A stretch of DNA of 7,899 bases from Campylobacteraceae bacterium (GTDB taxonomy: Bacteria > Campylobacterota > Campylobacteria > Campylobacterales > Sulfurovaceae). Position 1 is the first letter of the stretch, and the number at the start of each line of letters is the position of its first letter. The stretch is taken from contig JALUKJ010000336.1 of NCBI GenBank assembly GCA_027056615.1, forward strand, positions 1 through 7,899, read 5' to 3'. Of the stretch, positions 1 to 5,931 are shown piece after piece. The position numbers and the translations under genes were made by a program. The notes beneath the pieces are model-generated. The model did no database searches. It was not told the DNA's origin and saw only the letters and a list, made by a program, of their open reading frames with translations.

Positions 1-3
1 CTA

Positions 4-567
4 TTATCTCTTGCATATCTCTTCTTTAAATTTATTTAATTTTTTTTCATCTGCGTGAATCTTCCAAGCCACACTATTGGCTAGAAACTCTCGCTCTACT
101 TTAGTTATGTTTAACTTTTTTAAAATATATTCTCTTTTTTGTACATCACTATAACTAGAGTCAAACTCATAGCTAAACTCTTTTTCATATTTAAGAATAT
201 TAGCTTGACTCAAAACCTCTTTAACAGCCGAAGCATATGCTCTAGCCATACCACCTACACCAAGCTTTATACCTCCAAAATAGCGAATAGTTAAAATAGC
301 TACGTTCACCATCTCTTCACCACGTAGTACATTAAGAGAAGGAATACCTGCACCACCTTTAGGTTCACCATCATCAGAGAAGTTCTCTATTATTTGGTCA
401 AATTCATTAAAGTAACGCAAGGCATATACTACATGGTTAGCTTTTGGATTTTGTTCTTTAAGTCTATTTTGCAGACCATCAAACTCTTCAATTGGTACTA
501 AATGTGTAATAAATTTTGAGCGTTTAACCTCATAGTTAGCTACAAAAGCCTCTTGTACTGTCTGCAT
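4..567 (-). CDS. yigZ: YigZ / IMPACT family (UPF0029) protein
   Basis: 187-residue cytoplasmic protein of the YigZ/IMPACT family. The family signature is clear in the middle of the protein: FSDDGEPKGGAG at about residues 63-74, then LTIRYFGGIKLGVGGMARAY at about 92-111, matching the conserved R-[FY]-F-G-G-x-x-L-G core. The C-terminal ~60 residues form the smaller second domain usual in bacterial YigZ; E. coli YigZ is about 200 residues, so this one is full length. Its biochemical role is not settled: eukaryotic IMPACT acts on translational control through GCN1, and bacterial members have been proposed to bind nucleic acid. The ATG shares one base with the hemH stop (TAATG), so translation is probably coupled to hemH. 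It ends in tandem stops TAA TAG. Family assignment is firm; function is not. Confidence 0.93.
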   Translation of the reverse strand: MQTVQEAFVANYEVKRSKFITHLVPIEEFDGLQNRLKEQNPKANHVVYALRYFNEFDQIIENFSDDGEPKGGAGIPSLNVLRGEEMVNVAILTIRYFGGIKLGVGGMARAYASAVKEVLSQANILKYEKEFSYEFDSSYSDVQKREYILKKLNITKVEREFLANSVAWKIHADEKKLNKFKEEICKR

Positions 568-1505
568 TATAGATAATTTACCTTTTTAGCTATAAACTCT
601 GCAAAATTATCACTATCATTAAAGCATTTTGCTACTCTATAATCATTATATTTTATCTTATTAGCTATCTCACGGTGCTCAATATCTAGTTCATAAACTG
701 TCTCAGAGTTATCAATAGTAAAAGCTAAAGGGTAGATAAGCACTTTTCTATTGTAAGGATTACGCAATACATCAACTAAATTTGGCTCCAACCATGCAGA
801 ATTACCTACTTTTGATTGATAGACTAACTTAATATTTTTAAATTTTATACCTCTCTCATGTAGATAAACCCGAATAGCAGATACATTCCCCTCAACTTGG
901 TTTTGATAAGGGTCTCCAGCTTTTATAATGCTCATAGGCAAACCATGAGCTGAAAGTAGTAAATCATACTCTTCACTCTTTTTATCGCCTAATGCCTCTA
1001 TGATTTTATCTACTGACATTTTAATATAGTCATAATCATCATAATAAGGCTCTACTACTCTAATTTTAGGTTCATATCCTAAATCTTTACATCTCTGCTC
1101 TATATCTTCAATAGAAGAGAGTGTTGTAGTGGTTGAGTATTGAGGATACATAGGAAAGAGTATCAACTCCTCTACACCCTCTTTTTTAAACTTATCCAAA
1201 GCCTCTGTTGCAAAAGGTGGAACATAACGCATAGCAGGAGCAATTGGCATATCTAGTTTTGTTTTAAGCTTTTCAATAAGTTTGTTGGTAATTTCAGGAA
1301 GAGGTGATTTACCCCCTAAATATTTAACAAAGTTCTCTTCTACCTCATCTAGTCGTTTAGTAACAATAATCTCTCTTACTAATGCTCTAATATATCTGTT
1401 CATAGTTAAAATGTTTTTATCTGAAAACATATTTCGTAAAAACATCTCAACCTCATCAACACTATTAGCCCCACCCATATTAAGCAGAAGTAGTCCCCTC
1501 TTCAT
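567..1505 (-). CDS. hemH: Ferrochelatase (protoheme ferro-lyase)
   Basis: 312 residues, the normal length for a bacterial class I ferrochelatase, which inserts Fe2+ into protoporphyrin IX at the last step of protoheme synthesis, at the inner face of the membrane. Visible family landmarks are the N-terminal LLLLNMGG, GKSPL at 65-69, the porphyrin-side stretch PMYPQYSTTTTLSS near 118-131, the catalytic histidine in SAHGLP (His187), YQSKVGNSAWLEP near 229-241 (family form S-[RK]-V-G-x-x-x-W-L-x-P), and the acidic helix carrying Glu268 (SETVYELDIEH), equivalent to the conserved metal-site glutamate. No C-terminal Cys cluster is seen. The start is supported by a TAGGGG Shine-Dalgarno-like sequence eight bases upstream that overlaps the TAG stop of the thioredoxin gene, so the three genes trx-hemH-yigZ read as one operon. 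The 75-residue plus-strand frame over its 5' end is an antisense shadow. Confidence 0.97.
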   Translation of the reverse strand: MKRGLLLLNMGGANSVDEVEMFLRNMFSDKNILTMNRYIRALVREIIVTKRLDEVEENFVKYLGGKSPLPEITNKLIEKLKTKLDMPIAPAMRYVPPFATEALDKFKKEGVEELILFPMYPQYSTTTTLSSIEDIEQRCKDLGYEPKIRVVEPYYDDYDYIKMSVDKIIEALGDKKSEEYDLLLSAHGLPMSIIKAGDPYQNQVEGNVSAIRVYLHERGIKFKNIKLVYQSKVGNSAWLEPNLVDVLRNPYNRKVLIYPLAFTIDNSETVYELDIEHREIANKIKYNDYRVAKCFNDSDNFAEFIAKKVNYL

Positions 1506-1516
1506 CTAAACAACCC

Positions 1517-1834
1517 CTATGAGAACATCATATTATAGGGTCGCAAAAGTTGCTCTTGAAGCTTATGCATACTTACAGTTCGCCCCTCTCTTACAAATTC
1601 ACGCCCATCTAAAAAGACTAAAATAGTAGGTAAAGAAAGCACTTGAAAATGAGCCGAAATCTTAGGATTTTCCTGTGCATCTAAAAATATCTGTTTTACC
1701 TCTGGAAACTCTTGGTTAAAAAGCTCTTTAAACTTAGGTCGCAAAGCATGACAAACATTGCAATGCTCTCCTGAAAAATAGACCAACACAGCCAATTCTG
1801 ACTTAATCGTGTTTTGTAACTCTTTTAAAGTCAT
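1517..1834 (-). CDS. Thioredoxin-fold protein, HCNVC active site
   Basis: 105-residue single-domain thioredoxin-like protein with no signal peptide, so cytoplasmic. The redox motif is CNVC (Cys25, Cys28) in SGEHCNVCH, in place of the classical WCGPC; the conserved Trp is absent. The cis-proline loop is present as SLPT (Pro69), followed by the usual beta strand ILVFLDG and a terminal helix. The length matches ordinary thioredoxins, but the divergent dipeptide and missing Trp argue against a housekeeping TrxA. It heads the operon with hemH and yigZ, with 11 bases to hemH. Its ATG is supported by AAGGA at 1844-1840, five bases upstream, and a TATAAT box at 1865-1860. A role in redox protection or heme-linked thiol chemistry is inference from neighbourhood only. 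Confidence 0.9.
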   Translation of the reverse strand: MTLKELQNTIKSELAVLVYFSGEHCNVCHALRPKFKELFNQEFPEVKQIFLDAQENPKISAHFQVLSLPTILVFLDGREFVREGRTVSMHKLQEQLLRPYNMMFS

Positions 1835-1839
1835 TATTT

Positions 1840-1865
1840 TCCTTTATTATTTGAATGAGATTATA
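1840..1865 (-). promoter_or_regulatory. Promoter -10 box and RBS of the trx-hemH-yigZ operon
   Basis: Read on the minus strand, a perfect TATAAT lies at 1865-1860, placing the transcription start near 1853, and a Shine-Dalgarno AAGGA lies at 1844-1840, five bases before the ATG. No good -35 hexamer is seen; the upstream region is T-rich, as is typical of sigma-70 promoters in Campylobacterota. This separates the trx operon from the metG/Mur-like unit upstream. Confidence 0.7.
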
Positions 1866-1909
1866 TCATAAAAAAAGATTGAAAAGTAAGGTTATAAAAT
1901 TCAAATTCC

Positions 1910-2011
1910 GTAGGTTCGATTTCATCGAACGTCAAAACCAAACACGAAAAACAAAATAAGGTTTTTTTGAAATTTAAATTTTAATAACGCGTTCGATGAA
2001 ATCGAACCTAC
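1910..2011. repeat. Inverted pair of TTCG palindromic repeats (102 bp)
   Basis: A perfect 22-bp inverted repeat, 1910-1931 against 1990-2011, encloses 58 bases. Each arm contains GTTCGATTTCATCGAAC or its reverse complement, which is itself a hairpin (stem GTTCGAT/ATCGAAC, three-base loop). The interior has a weak hairpin (TCAAAACC with GGTTTTTTTGA) and an AT palindrome near 1970-1983. It lies in the 191-base gap downstream of the Mur-like gene and just upstream of the trx promoter, a typical location for a small non-coding repeat. A third copy of the arm lies at 7291-7311. It could also slow or stop transcription leaving the Mur-like gene, but no U-tract follows either hairpin on the minus strand, so I do not call a terminator. 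Confidence 0.85.
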
Positions 2012-2025
2012 AGTAACCAAATCTA

Positions 2026-3009
2026 TTAGTCAAACAACGAATACTCTTCTTTAATCTTAGGCAACATGGTTTTGTCCAACTCATATACAAAAGCATAGTT
2101 AAAATAAGCATTTTTCAAAATATCTCTAGCTTCATCAATATTGGTATACCAATTTGGTCTATCAACACCATCTACTTTTGTTTTTGGAGGTGTTAGAACA
2201 ATAGTCTTTACCCATGCACCATTGTAACGAACATACTCACGTGCCTTATAAATATCATCTAAATTATCGGTAAAAATTGCCACTTTGTCACTTTTACTTG
2301 GCACACTAATATTTAAAAATCCATCAATAAAAACAGGAACAAAATGTTTGGTATACTTGACTCTATCTAAATTATATGGCAAATGATGCAAGTCACAAAA
2401 CTCTACAACACGCTGTAAAATATCTACATGAAATGGAACAATCTCCTTCTCTTGATAGATATAACCATTAATCTTAAATGTAGTTCTAAAGAGTGTATCT
2501 GTAATAATCTCACAACTCGCCTCTTTATTCAAAATACTAACATCAGGCTTTATCATCTTCATTAATTCTCTGTTTGTTCCAATAAACATTTTAGAGTATG
2601 AATTTAATATCTTCTCAAACATCTTTCGCCAATCGTCTGGTAAAATCTCTAAGTTTGACTTCTTTGTTACAATCATCTTTAGAAAAGATAGTTCATGTTC
2701 TGTAAATAAGTAAAAACTAGCTTCTCTACTAATTAACACATAACGAATTAGTTTAAACGATGCTTTTTCAATATCTTTAACTTTAATCCAAGCCACTTCA
2801 CTATCAGTAATCTCTATTGAATTATCAGAAAAGATAATACCATAAGCCCCTTTTTCTAAGGCTGTTGCAATCTCCTCTGGGTTGTTAGATATAAATAGGT
2901 CACCTTGGTCAATCTTAGATGGATAGACACTAACAGAGTTAATAGCAGTAACGGTTGGATTAGAGACAACTTCCCCTGCTGTTAAATTTAATAAATCTTC
3001 AATTTTCAT
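2026..3009 (-). CDS. Mur-ligase N-domain-like protein lacking the ATP-binding domain
   Basis: 327 residues from the ATG at 3009. The first ~100 residues resemble the UDP-substrate-binding N-terminal domain of MurE/MurF: a serine-containing loop followed by SKIDQGDLFI (about 31-40), then ALEKGAYGII (about 50-59), compared with the family form S-x-x-V-x-P-G-D-L-F and a later E-x-G-A. The P-loop GTNGKT-type ATP site of true Mur ligases is absent, and the remaining ~220 residues show no motif I recognise, so catalysis as an amino-acid ligase is unlikely. No signal peptide or membrane helix is evident. It follows metG by 14 bases, hence co-transcribed. A GTG at 3015 opens the same frame two codons earlier, but AAGG at 3023-3020 is nine bases from the ATG and only about four from the GTG, so I prefer the ATG. 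From memory, campylobacters have a conserved hypothetical gene in this position after metG. Confidence 0.75.
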   Translation of the reverse strand: MKIEDLLNLTAGEVVSNPTVTAINSVSVYPSKIDQGDLFISNNPEEIATALEKGAYGIIFSDNSIEITDSEVAWIKVKDIEKASFKLIRYVLISREASFYLFTEHELSFLKMIVTKKSNLEILPDDWRKMFEKILNSYSKMFIGTNRELMKMIKPDVSILNKEASCEIITDTLFRTTFKINGYIYQEKEIVPFHVDILQRVVEFCDLHHLPYNLDRVKYTKHFVPVFIDGFLNISVPSKSDKVAIFTDNLDDIYKAREYVRYNGAWVKTIVLTPPKTKVDGVDRPNWYTNIDEARDILKNAYFNYAFVYELDKTMLPKIKEEYSLFD

Positions 3010-3023
3010 ATACACTTGCCTTA

Positions 3024-4997
3024 TTAACCAATTGGTGTGCCGTTGGTTTTCGGCTTTTCAGGACGTACCATACAGAGTCCATCTTTATCTTTGGCAGCTA
3101 GGAGCATTCCTTCACTTACCATTCCCATTAACTTAGCAGGTTTTAGATTTGCTACTACACAAACTTGTGTATCTAACATATCTTCGGCACTATACCACTC
3201 TTTGATTCCTGCTACAATTTGTCGTGGCTCATCTTCACCTAAATCAACTTGAAGCAACAGAAGCTTTTTACTTTTTGGAACTTCTTCGGCTTTAACAACA
3301 GTTCCTACTTTCAATGAAGTTTGGAAAAACTGGTCAATACCAATAAGTGCTACACCCTCTGTTGAGTTTTTATTAGCTTTTTTAGCCTCTTTTTGAGCTT
3401 TTTTCTTCGCTTCGGCTTCCTCTTTCTCTTTTTTAAGAGCTTCTGCTCTCTCATCTACTAAAAGCTCTTCTTCTATTCTTGGAAAAAGTGGCTCTCTCTT
3501 TTGTGTTATAAATGGAGTAAGTATCTCACCATTTTTGACAATTTTCTCAAAGTTTTCAGGTGTTACTTCAAACCCTAAAGCGTTACAAATGGTTGTTGTA
3601 GTCTTTGGCATAACAGCATGAAGCATAAGTGAAACTTTTGCCAAAATAGTAGCAATAAGCCCATTAAGTGCCATAGTCTCTTCGGTTTTACCCTCTTTTA
3701 TCATTGTCCAAGGTTGGTACTTATCAATAGCTCTATTTGCTACAGTAAGTGGTCTCCAAAGCTCCTCTAAATATCTGTGAAGTTGAAGCTCAAAAATAAA
3801 AGGATTTAACTTCTCTAAAGAGGCTTCTACCTCATCAAGTTCTGATTGATAGTATTTTGCTACATTATCACACTCAACACGCCCTTCAAAATACTTTCCA
3901 CTCATTCCAATCAATCTGTTAAGCAGGTTTCCAAGGTCATTTCCAAGGTCAGAGTTAATTCTATCCATCAAAGCTCGTTGAGAGAAGTCACCGTCCCCAC
4001 CAAAAGGTACTTCACGAAGCATAAAGTAACGAAAGTTTTCTAAACCATACGCATCTGCTACCTCTTTAGGGTTAACAACATTTCCTTTAGACTTTGACAT
4101 CTTCTCACCATTTCGTGTCCACCAACCATGAGCACCAATATGCTTAGGAAGAGGCAGACCCAAACTCATTAAAAATGCAGGCCAATAGATAGCATGGAAA
4201 CGTAAAATATCTTTACCAATCAGATGAACTCGTGCAGGCCAATAGTCCATTTTAGCATCATCTGTTCCATATCCAAGTGCTGTAACATAGTTCATTAACG
4301 CATCAAGCCAAACATACATAACATGTTTTGGGTCATTGAATTTTTCAGGAAGTTTAACCCCCCAATCAAAAGAGGTTCGAGTAATAGAGAGGTCATTTAA
4401 TCCACCCTCAACAAAACGAATTACCTCATTTCGTTTGCTCTTTGGTAAGATGCACTCTGGGTTCTCTTTATACCAAGCAAGAAGTCTATCTTCATAGGCA
4501 GAGAGTTTAAAGAAGTAGCTCTCCTCCTCGACAATGCTTGTAGGTTTACCACAATCAGGACAAAATTCACCATCAACAAGCTGTGTTTCAGGAAAAAAAG
4601 TTTCACATGAGATACAGTAGTGACCAGAGTAGGTATCTTTGTAGATGTCTCCATTGTCATACATTACAGTAAAAGCTTTTTGAACACCTTTCTTATGGTC
4701 TTCATCTGTAGTTCTTATAAATTTATCATAAGAGATATCAAACTCATCCCAAAGGTCTCTAAAGGTTTTAGAGATTTCATCAGCATAGGCTTGTGTCTCT
4801 TTTCCTCTTGATTTCGCAGCCTCTTCAATCTTTTGACCATGTTCATCGGTTCCTGTTAAAAAGAATGTATCTTCTCCAATAAGACGAGCATAACGAGCCA
4901 AAGTATCTGCAATAATAGTGGTATAAGCGTGTCCGATGTGTGCAACATCATTAACGTAATAGATGGGTGTAGTAATATACGATTTGTGACAAGACAT
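3024..4997 (-). CDS. metG: Methionyl-tRNA synthetase
   Basis: 657-residue class I synthetase charging tRNA-Met, cytoplasmic. The catalytic Rossmann domain carries HIGH at residues 20-23 and KMSKS at 299-303. The connective-peptide zinc knuckle has two Cys pairs, C128/C131 and C146/C149. The helical anticodon-binding domain follows (about 340-510, with RPLTVANRAIDKYQPW near 415-430). A Lys/Glu/Ala-rich linker at about 512-545 leads to a C-terminal Trbp111-like OB-fold tRNA-binding domain (IGIDQFFQTSLKVGTVVKAEEV to LMGMVSEGMLLAA, about 552-635) used for dimerisation and tRNA binding. The protein is complete. The start is supported by a GGGA-type RBS about eight bases upstream, and it ends in tandem TAA stops. 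A 9-bp hairpin sits in the 110-base leader (see 5033-5068). Several frames over it on both strands are shadows. Confidence 0.98.
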   Translation of the reverse strand: MSCHKSYITTPIYYVNDVAHIGHAYTTIIADTLARYARLIGEDTFFLTGTDEHGQKIEEAAKSRGKETQAYADEISKTFRDLWDEFDISYDKFIRTTDEDHKKGVQKAFTVMYDNGDIYKDTYSGHYCISCETFFPETQLVDGEFCPDCGKPTSIVEEESYFFKLSAYEDRLLAWYKENPECILPKSKRNEVIRFVEGGLNDLSITRTSFDWGVKLPEKFNDPKHVMYVWLDALMNYVTALGYGTDDAKMDYWPARVHLIGKDILRFHAIYWPAFLMSLGLPLPKHIGAHGWWTRNGEKMSKSKGNVVNPKEVADAYGLENFRYFMLREVPFGGDGDFSQRALMDRINSDLGNDLGNLLNRLIGMSGKYFEGRVECDNVAKYYQSELDEVEASLEKLNPFIFELQLHRYLEELWRPLTVANRAIDKYQPWTMIKEGKTEETMALNGLIATILAKVSLMLHAVMPKTTTTICNALGFEVTPENFEKIVKNGEILTPFITQKREPLFPRIEEELLVDERAEALKKEKEEAEAKKKAQKEAKKANKNSTEGVALIGIDQFFQTSLKVGTVVKAEEVPKSKKLLLLQVDLGEDEPRQIVAGIKEWYSAEDMLDTQVCVVANLKPAKLMGMVSEGMLLAAKDKDGLCMVRPEKPKTNGTPIG

Positions 4998-5032
4998 AAG
5001 TAGTTTCCCTTAAACAAATGAGTTTAGTTATT

Positions 5033-5068
5033 AGACACCTTGTAAAACATTAATTTTACAAGAAGTCT
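5033..5068. promoter_or_regulatory. Hairpin / palindrome in the metG leader
   Basis: Perfect 9-bp inverted repeat CTTGTAAAA (5039-5047) against TTTTACAAG (5054-5062) with a six-base loop, extended by AGAC/GTCT at 5033-5036 and 5065-5068 across short unpaired bases. It lies between the end of the DUF1653 gene and the metG start. On the minus strand it is not followed by a U-run, so it is a poor terminator for DUF1653; on the plus strand a run of T follows at 5074-5079, but no gene reads into it from the left. It could be an operator or leader structure. I see no T-box or other named riboswitch pattern. Confidence 0.45.
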
Positions 5069-5107
5069 ATTATTTTTTGGGTATTTTAGCTAAGTTTTGC
5101 TTGATTA

Positions 5108-5338
5108 TTACTCCGATTTACCCATATAGGTAAAACGTTTCTCCATCTTACCATCAACTTCAACCATTTCAGTAAATATATCAAAAGGACAAACCCAAAT
5201 ACTCGCATCACCATAGAGTGTTTTATAAATCACCATCCACTCCTCTGTCTCAGAGTGTCGCCCTGTTGAGAGAACATCATATAGATTACCTTTGTAGTGT
5301 CTGTAAATTCCACGTTTAATATGTTTTTCTTGTTTCAT
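5108..5338 (-). CDS. DUF1653 domain protein
   Basis: 76-residue protein made almost entirely of a DUF1653 domain: KRGIYRHYKGNLYDVL near residues 8-23, then a HSETEEWMVIYKTLYGD block and WVCPFDIFTEMV near 48-59, ending close to the domain boundary. DUF1653 proteins are small, cytoplasmic, widespread and of unknown function. No catalytic residues can be named. It is 110 bases upstream of metG on the same strand and may be co-transcribed with it. The ATG has no Shine-Dalgarno sequence; a TATAAT box ends six bases before it, which would place the transcript start at or next to the ATG (see the promoter entry). No alternative internal start lies before the domain begins, so the start is well constrained. 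Confidence 0.88.
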   Translation of the reverse strand: MKQEKHIKRGIYRHYKGNLYDVLSTGRHSETEEWMVIYKTLYGDASIWVCPFDIFTEMVEVDGKMEKRFTYMGKSE

Positions 5339-5344
5339 AGTAGT

Positions 5345-5362
5345 ATTATAGTTAAAATATTA
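5345..5362 (-). promoter_or_regulatory. Promoter of the DUF1653 gene, possibly leaderless
   Basis: On the minus strand TATAAT occupies 5350-5345, only six bases before the ATG at 5338, so initiation from it would give a transcript with almost no leader. This agrees with the lack of any ribosome binding site. An alternative -10, TAATAT at 5362-5357, would give a leader of about 12 bases. The surrounding 60 bases are strongly AT-rich. Confidence 0.5.
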
Positions 5363-5410
5363 TTTATTTTTAATAAATACTTAGCTTATTGAAATATTGC
5401 TGACATATAT

Positions 5411-5463
5411 CCAACTTAGTCATTGATATAGACTTAAATGTAAGTCTAAATATCAATGGTTGG
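5411..5463. repeat. Bulged stem-loop, 53 bp
   Basis: Imperfect inverted repeat. Inner stem AGACTTA (5430-5436) against TAAGTCT (5441-5447) with loop AATG; middle stem CATTGATAT (5421-5429) against ATATCAATG (5450-5458) across a two-base bulge; outer stem CCAAC (5411-5415) against GTTGG (5459-5463) across a five-base bulge. It stands alone in the divergent gap, about 70 bases left of the large foldback element. It is not flanked by a T-run in the direction of either neighbouring gene. It may be a small transposon-end hairpin or part of a relic (see 5464-5534). Confidence 0.6.
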
Positions 5464-5534
5464 CGACAGGTTTAAGCAACAACTCAAACGATAGTGGAGA
5501 AGTCTCGTTGGAGATTCTGTGAAGCTATAACATT
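5464..5534. other. Short structured stretch, possible IS200/IS605-type right-end relic
   Basis: This stretch links the stem-loop at 5411-5463 to the foldback element. It contains a small hairpin, AGAAGTCTC then GTTG then GAGATTCT (5499-5519, one bulged base), followed directly by TGTGAAGC (5518-5525). A hairpin followed by GTGAAGC resembles the end of tnpB genes and their overlapping guide RNAs in IS200/IS605 elements. One frame reads TIVEKSRWRFCEAI, which could be a tnpB C-terminal remnant, but there is no open frame of useful length. This is pattern memory, not a proven homology. Otherwise I see nothing in it. Confidence 0.2.
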
Positions 5535-5812
5535 CCTAGTACCGTTCACGCTAAGTAAACCCAAATTTAACGATAAGAAAAAGGTACAGGTACAAGGCAG
5601 ATTTTTGCAGGACTAGCCGTAGCTAATTCAAGAAAATCTAACGCAGTAGATGTGCCTTTTTCTTATCGCCCATAGGGTGAAATGAGTTTGCCTCATCTTT
5701 GCACTTAAATATACTCGAATTAGCTATGGCTAGTCCTTCGTATATCTAAGTACAAATCTAAGGCAAACTCATTTCATTAAATTTGGGTTTACTTAGCGTG
5801 AACGGTACTAGG
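5535..5812. repeat. Foldback element copy 1: four-way-junction inverted repeat
   Basis: 278-bp nested inverted repeat in which every base at the junction belongs to a stem. The outer stem is a perfect 36 bp (5535-5570 with 5777-5812). Hairpin 1 is 5571-5668: an 18-bp stem (5571-5588 with 5651-5668, one G-T wobble), then an inner 7-8 bp stem AGATTTT (5599-5605 with 5633-5639), then a 25-base tip. The mini-palindrome CCCATAGGG is 5669-5677. Hairpin 2 is 5678-5776: a perfect 16-bp stem (5678-5693 with 5761-5776), an inner 17-bp stem with two mismatches (5698-5714 with 5740-5756), and a 25-base tip. The tips hold GGACTAGCCGTAGCTAATTC (5610-5629) and GAATTAGCTATGGCTAGTCC (5717-5736), which are reverse complements apart from one G-T pair. 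No protein is encoded. It lies in the divergent gap between the DUF1653 gene and rhlE. Confidence 0.93.
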
Positions 5813-5893
5813 TTTTCCTAGGTTTTTATGAACGGTATTCTAAAATTATACAAGAAAATAAAGATTCCCATTATTTAATCCACACAAACTTCC

Positions 5894-5902
5894 TGCTATA
5901 AT
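5894..5902 (+). promoter_or_regulatory. Extended -10 promoter of rhlE
   Basis: TGC followed directly by TATAAT (5897-5902) is a perfect extended -10 element. The -35 position (about 5874-5879) is only AT-rich, as expected in this group. The start point would be near 5909, giving a leader of roughly 23 bases before the ATG at 5932. It lies 82 bases right of the foldback element, so rhlE does not depend on the element for its core promoter. Confidence 0.72.
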
Positions 5903-5931
5903 GTCAAAAATCTTACACTAGGCTCTCCTAT

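Noticed and set aside
4421..4811. Open frames of 63-79 residues within metG on both strands
   Set aside because: They overlap an intact synthetase whose motifs fix the frame; no start signals or recognisable domains.
5464..5534. tRNA, tmRNA, SRP RNA or RNase P RNA in the divergent gap
   Set aside because: No cloverleaf, CCA end, tag-peptide frame or conserved cores could be found.
5535..5812. Foldback copy 1 as a rho-independent terminator or CRISPR-like repeat
   Set aside because: Far too long, no terminal U-tract adjoining a stem, no repeated unit with regular spacers.
5808..5827. CTAGG-TTTT-CCTAG hairpin followed by T5 as a terminator
   Set aside because: Only a five-base-pair stem, and no gene reads rightward into it.
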